Below are positions 59,734 through 64,000 of a DNA stretch of 64,000 nucleotides, one piece after another. The stretch spans positions 558,001-622,000 of the forward strand of contig JAPFQT010000089.1 of the NCBI GenBank assembly GCA_027627225.1, in the 5' to 3' direction. Both the position numbers and the translations under genes were made by a program. Numbering within the stretch: position 1 is the first letter of the stretch; each line of letters starts with the position of its first letter. Below the pieces are notes generated by a model. It saw only the letters and a list, made by a program, of their open reading frames with translations. It was not told where the DNA came from and did not search any database. Source of the stretch: Congeria kusceri (taxonomy: Eukaryota; Mollusca; Bivalvia; Myida; Dreissenidae).

Positions 59734-60578
59734 GTAACTGACAGTCTTTAACCACATTGGTATAGTAATTTTGCGACATAGTACTAAATATTAAACCGTG
59801 GTTGGTCTCAACATTAACAATACAATATCATACGTAGTCTTTGCAACCTTTTATGTGGTAAAATATTATAGTTAAATAAAATATTGCTTTGCTAAGGTAT
59901 TTTATGATACACACGTGCCATTTCCAATGAACATTTTATTTCAAATGATTATATATTTACAATGAAGGCAATCCTTATAAAGTCTGAACCTCATTAATAA
60001 ACTCGATAAACAACTAGGTGAAAATATGCAGTATTAACTAACAGAGGGTTGTTTAAATGAAATAAAGAAGCTATACAAAATCATTTAAGCTAGTTACGTA
60101 TTTATTGTTAAGTGTACACAAATAAAACGAAATTTAATGTTTTGTTTCATGCATTTACTAAAAAGGACACGTGTCTTAACAAAACATTTTCCAAACAATG
60201 ACGAGGAAATTAATAGTCAAATTTGTGTCAGTCAAGCATGAATGTTATTCTTTATTGATAATGAATACAGATTAATTAAAAAATATATTAAATTAATCAA
60301 ATGGTTTTCTTAATATAGTTGAATACTTTAAAAGAGTGAAATGGCGCAAACATTCTTTATACATGTATTAATTTTTAAGTTTTAAAATATTTTGATACTG
60401 TTAATGTTTAAAAAAATATATCAATGTATTTTATTCATAGACATTATCATACTAAATACATTACACAATATATTGTAGTTTTCCTTTGTTATTGACAAAC
60501 ACTCGAAATGTGTTGACACACACCTATACGTCTATGTGTTGCCATTATGTAAGCAAAACAGTATGCATCTCCAAACTA
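59734..60578. other. AT-rich stretch, nothing recognised
   Basis: No open blocks with splice signals, RNA genes or transposon ends seen. Confidence 0.5.
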
Positions 60579-61262
60579 ACAGAACAGAACAGATAGTTTA
60601 TATAGACTTGCACCTAGTACATCGTCTTTGTTATAAAGAAACATATAATACAATAAAGGTCATGTGATAACAGGTTAATGCCACAAAATAGAAGCATATT
60701 ATTATTATTATTACATATCAATCCAAAGTATAATAAATTAATTCAGTAAACATACACGTCCAGAAAGTAACAGACAATCATAGTGAGGATGAACATATAC
60801 AAACACTATTGTTAACACTTAACATAATTGTTAAATTGTTTTCTAAGACAGAGAGCTTCTTTTATGTATAATGAGATATTTATTAGTTCTTCCCTTTTAC
60901 AGAATTTCATGAGTTCTACAAATTTAAATACCGATGGTTTTGTAATATTTTGCTTGTAAGTGTTTTTGTTTAATGGTAGAATAACATAAACAAATAAGTA
61001 TACAATGGTATTCGCCTTCAATGTCCCTTGTGTCGAAGCAAATACAATACCTTTCTTCTCGCATTATACGGTTTCTACCAAACGTCCCAGTTTGGATTCT
61101 TAAAGGGTGTACATAGAGTCTGAGTCTACTTCAATAAAATCTTAAACTTTTAGGCAGTATATCTAAGTGCGTTTCATATGCAAATATAAGTTTATATTCT
61201 TTATATAACATCGGAACTGGAATTTGCAATGACATAAACCACTCTTCATTAATAAAATCAAT
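60579..61262 (-). pseudogene. 3' fragment of an ORF1/ORF2-type retrotransposon
   Basis: On the minus strand the frames give FINEEWFMSLQIPVPML, LYVHPLRIQTGTFGRNRI, MREERYC, DIEGEYHC and then the block at 60812-61021 with TKPSVFKFVELMKF. This is the order seen at the C terminus of the element at 37500-42737 (ETGRW, EERKCPLC, EDEYHF, then the C-terminal helix), but the sequence is a different family. It has stops and is 5'-truncated. The minus-strand 3' end is a short run of TTCTG pentamers (60579-60595). Confidence 0.7.
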
Positions 61263-61306
61263 TACACCAAAAAATGATTTTTCATAAACACATTAACACA
61301 GTTATA

Positions 61307-61916
61307 GTTTTCAAACACATAGGAACAACCGAAGTCATTCAAGAGTTTCTTCACATTACAGGAAGAACAATAATTTTACCAAGTCGCTCGGATGAAAACT
61401 CTTTGATCTTGCAAATTGTTGATGCTCCACAATCGAAAAACATGGTTTATTGGGACAAAAAGATGACAAATGAGCTACACAAAGCCATATGGCTGCCTAT
61501 TACCCAGCAACCAAATTTGGACAACATAAATGTGTATTATACTTTCGAATCTTTGAATCTAATAATCAAACAGATTGCAGAAGGTCAGTCACCCGGACCT
61601 CAGGTTACCATGAGGTATGAACTGCTACGCTTTGGCACCTTCAAAACCTACCCAACAGATAACAAGCCTTTTATGAGAAAATATGCAGCTGCAGGATTTT
61701 ACTATGCCGATGACGGTGATGGTGTTGTGTGCTACTGTTGCGGCATAGTTCGTTATGGGTGGATGGAGGAAGATGATCCAATGGAGATACATAAACAAAT
61801 GAGTTCAAGATGCCAGTTCATCATTAACAATGCTGATTGCAATGTACCTGCTAATATTCAAATGGCGCATAGAAATAATGTATCCCGTTTAGACGATTTT
61901 CTGGACTGTTCGCCAG
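61307..61916 (+). CDS. BIR-domain exon (IAP-type protein, partial gene)
   Basis: The open frame spans 61274-62116, but TCGCCAG followed by GTAATG at 61916/61917 is a good donor and the codons after it run into a poly-G tract, so the exon probably ends at 61916. Its start is uncertain: an acceptor-like CACAGTTATAG ends at 61307, or the ATG at 61274 is used. Counted from 61274, residues about 114-183 form a BIR domain: R at the start, TF.TYP, AAAGFYYADDGDGVVCYCCG, W163, DDP, with zinc ligands C153, C156, H173 and C180. BIR domains of inhibitor-of-apoptosis proteins bind caspases or IAP-binding motifs. Residues 1-110 are not recognised. Other BIRs, a RING or a CARD are not visible in the window. 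Bivalves have many IAP-type genes; a pseudogene fragment is possible. Confidence 0.8.
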
Positions 61917-61996
61917 GTAATGCTGCTGTTTACACGTTTATAAATACAGTGTATCAAGTGTGTTATATTCAACTGATATATATATTTTGGGACAAT

Positions 61997-62058
61997 GGGG
62001 GGGGGGGGGGGGATATAGGAGTGACCTTGTCGGTCTGTCGGTCAGTCGGTCTGTCGGA
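61997..62058. repeat. Poly-G tract and GTCGGTCT microsatellite
   Basis: A run of 16 G (61997-62012) is followed at about 62028-62058 by GTCGGTCTGTCGGTCAGTCG-like repeats. It lies in the presumed intron after the BIR exon and could form G-quadruplexes. Confidence 0.9.
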
Positions 62059-62070
62059 ATGTTGTTTTTT

Positions 62071-62560
62071 TGGTTTCCTGATGATAACTCAAGAATGGCT
62101 TGACATATTCAAATAATTCTTGGTATAAATATGTAGCATTACAAAATACGGGTTAAGTTCGACTTTGGTAACAAACCACTTAAATTAGCAAGAGTTATGG
62201 CCCTTTTGTTACTTAAATTCCCTATAAACATGGTTTCCTGATGATAACTCAACAATGACTTGACGTATGTAAATAATTATTGGTACATATGTGTAGCATC
62301 ATAAAATACAGGAGGTCAAGTTGGACTGTGGTTACAAACCACTAAATATTGACACAGTTATGGCCCCTTTTTGATTTAAATTCCCGGAAAACATGGTTTC
62401 CGGACAATAACTCATGAAAGGTTTCACATTTTTAAATTATTTTTAGTACATAGGTGTAACATCATAAAATGCAAATCAAGTTCAATTTTGATTACAAACC
62501 ACTAAATGTTGACTGAGTTATGGTTCCTAATCAAATTACATTTTTCCAAATGCACTGTTA
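62071..62560. repeat. Diverged tandem repeat, about three units of 160 bp
   Basis: Units begin TGGTTTCCTGATGATAACTC at 62071 and 62231 and TGGTTTCCGGACAATAACTC at 62394, with shared GTAGCATCATAAAATAC, TTACAAACCACTAAAT and AGTTATGGCCC segments. A GGGGGTATATCCGTCAC segment at about 62640 resembles the sequence around the poly-G tract, so the whole block (about 61990-62655) may be one repeat element inserted in the intron. Confidence 0.8.
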
Positions 62561-62659
62561 AACATTCACAAATTAAAATATTATCTCTGTGTCCATTTCT
62601 TTCGAAAGGATGCCATAGTTTTGTGGCCATGCATTATTGTGGGGGTATATCCGTCACTC

Positions 62660-64000
62660 ATGTAATTGCACTGTTAATCACAGTGAACTGATACTCTGAA
62701 ATTCTTGTCAAGGTTCACTTTGCAAACTATAATTCAACCATTCAGTATAGACTTGTGAATGTAATACAGTCGTGGTAAGATGTTTATTGAACTCGTTAAC
62801 TTACTAAACCGAGGAGATAATTTAAGAACTATTTCAAGTGCTAAGATATGATTATGCTATTTGGCCAGAGTTCCCATATGACAGGCCACTTTGTTTAAAC
62901 TATAAACACTTCTCTACCAAAGTTGATGTAGATATATTGTTTATATTTTGTCTAATCGTAACTATTGAATATGTGTACACAAAACTGATCCTTCAAATGT
63001 ATTCGTAATATGAAAAATCGAGTAACATAATAGGTATTTCTGTGATCTCTAAACGATTGCAGTATTCATTGTATTAATAAAATAACCTACTACATTATTA
63101 TTTATAAGGGTTACAAAATAATGATTTGTTTGTCAGGCAGCGCCGCAACGTTTTTTTTTATGGCCGCCACGAATTTGATTTAATGTCAAAAAAAAATTAT
63201 AAACTATTTTTGACGATCGCGCCCAGGTTTTAAAGTATTGAGCAGTCCAGAAATATGTTAACAAAAATAAAACTTTGCAGAAAGTGTTTCTAATGTGCAC
63301 TTTTCCGAACAAAATACAAAAACCGCATTGAAATATGTGAATGATTAACAATTTGCCAACTTGCTATCGTCTTTTTTGTGTATGCGATAACTGGTGATGA
63401 CTCTGGAGTCTGAAGTAAACAAGCATATACATTATAATATATTCCGTTCGTACCAAGTGCTTTTGAACAACGCCTTTCGTAAACAATATAGAGATTGGTG
63501 GAGATTTCGGTTTTTTCAGTAACTTTGTTCCTGTCTAATTTAATTATATAAATTGGATATGCACAAATTGTGAAATACCGTGTAAATTTTGAAAAAAAGT
63601 CATATTCGATTGGGAGCCTTTATAAATATCGTCGATTTAAACTTTTGTTTCGTAGACGATTTTGCTCGTGTAATAGCATTCCATATTTTTTGAAGAAAAT
63701 CTGTGTCTTAGAAGTCCTATTGAAACAAACGAAAATGCCAGCTGCTTTGACAAGTGTTGATTTTCCTGTCCAAATATTATTGGTGATTTATTGCAAATAT
63801 AATTCCTATTTTAGACAGTTATAAAAATCTGAATGACGAAAAGTTACATTCTATAAATAGAAATACTTAAATGCTGATGGTATATCAATTTGAAGGCACT
63901 TATGTTAATTATGAACATTCAAAATGATTGTCTTTTTACGTCAGCTTGCATAAATGACCGTTTGTGATTAATAAATCTATATTCAGAATTTTATAAAAAT
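62660..64000. other. Right-hand stretch, no supported gene
   Basis: It probably lies in or beyond the BIR gene. The frames at 63133-63351 (minus) and 63570-63824 (plus) resemble nothing I know. I did not find a second BIR or a RING motif on either strand. Confidence 0.45.

Overview
The window is animal nuclear DNA, AT-rich, with introns, and built mostly from repeats; nothing in it looks bacterial. tRNA-derived SINEs, pearl-like composite tandem repeats with ACGG/GTCC motifs, CR1/L2-type and ORF1/ORF2-type non-LTR retrotransposons, hAT elements and a BIR (IAP-type) exon together suggest a mollusc, most likely a bivalve. That is an inference from repeat types, not a species identification.

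Region 1 (1-35669) is a tandem array of a unit of about 10.86 kb: two full copies, a third with about 3.3 kb deleted at its end, and a fourth cut off at both ends. By eye copies 1 and 2 differ at only about ten places. Each full unit carries pearl-like satellite blocks, a tRNA-derived SINE, a hAT transposon with an exact 8-bp target duplication and an in-frame-deleted BED/dimerization transposase remnant, and a few exon-like blocks, including one phase 2-2 exon of 108 nt. Copies 3 and 4 share a segment of about 0.7 kb that copies 1 and 2 lack.

Region 2 (35670-43470) holds a nearly complete non-LTR retrotransposon (about 37500-42737). ORF1 (RRM type) and ORF2 (endonuclease, reverse transcriptase, CCHC) lie in the same frame, separated only by a TAG codon. 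One frameshift breaks the end of ORF2.

Region 3 (43470-49245) contains two copies of a TTAA-flanked MITE with a tRNA-like interior, one nested inside a hAT-type MITE, together with a composite pearl-like repeat related to sequence in the array and one possible Tudor-like exon.

Region 4 (50561-55225) contains a decayed CR1/L2-type retrotransposon on the minus strand with a 2A-like motif near its N terminus, a 47-bp x 3 minisatellite and a second tRNA-SINE.

Region 5 (55960-64000) holds several exon-like blocks on the plus strand, two retrotransposon relics and a clear BIR-domain exon (61307-61916). The BIR exon is the only segment here that I would call part of a host protein-coding gene with good confidence; the rest of that gene is not resolved.
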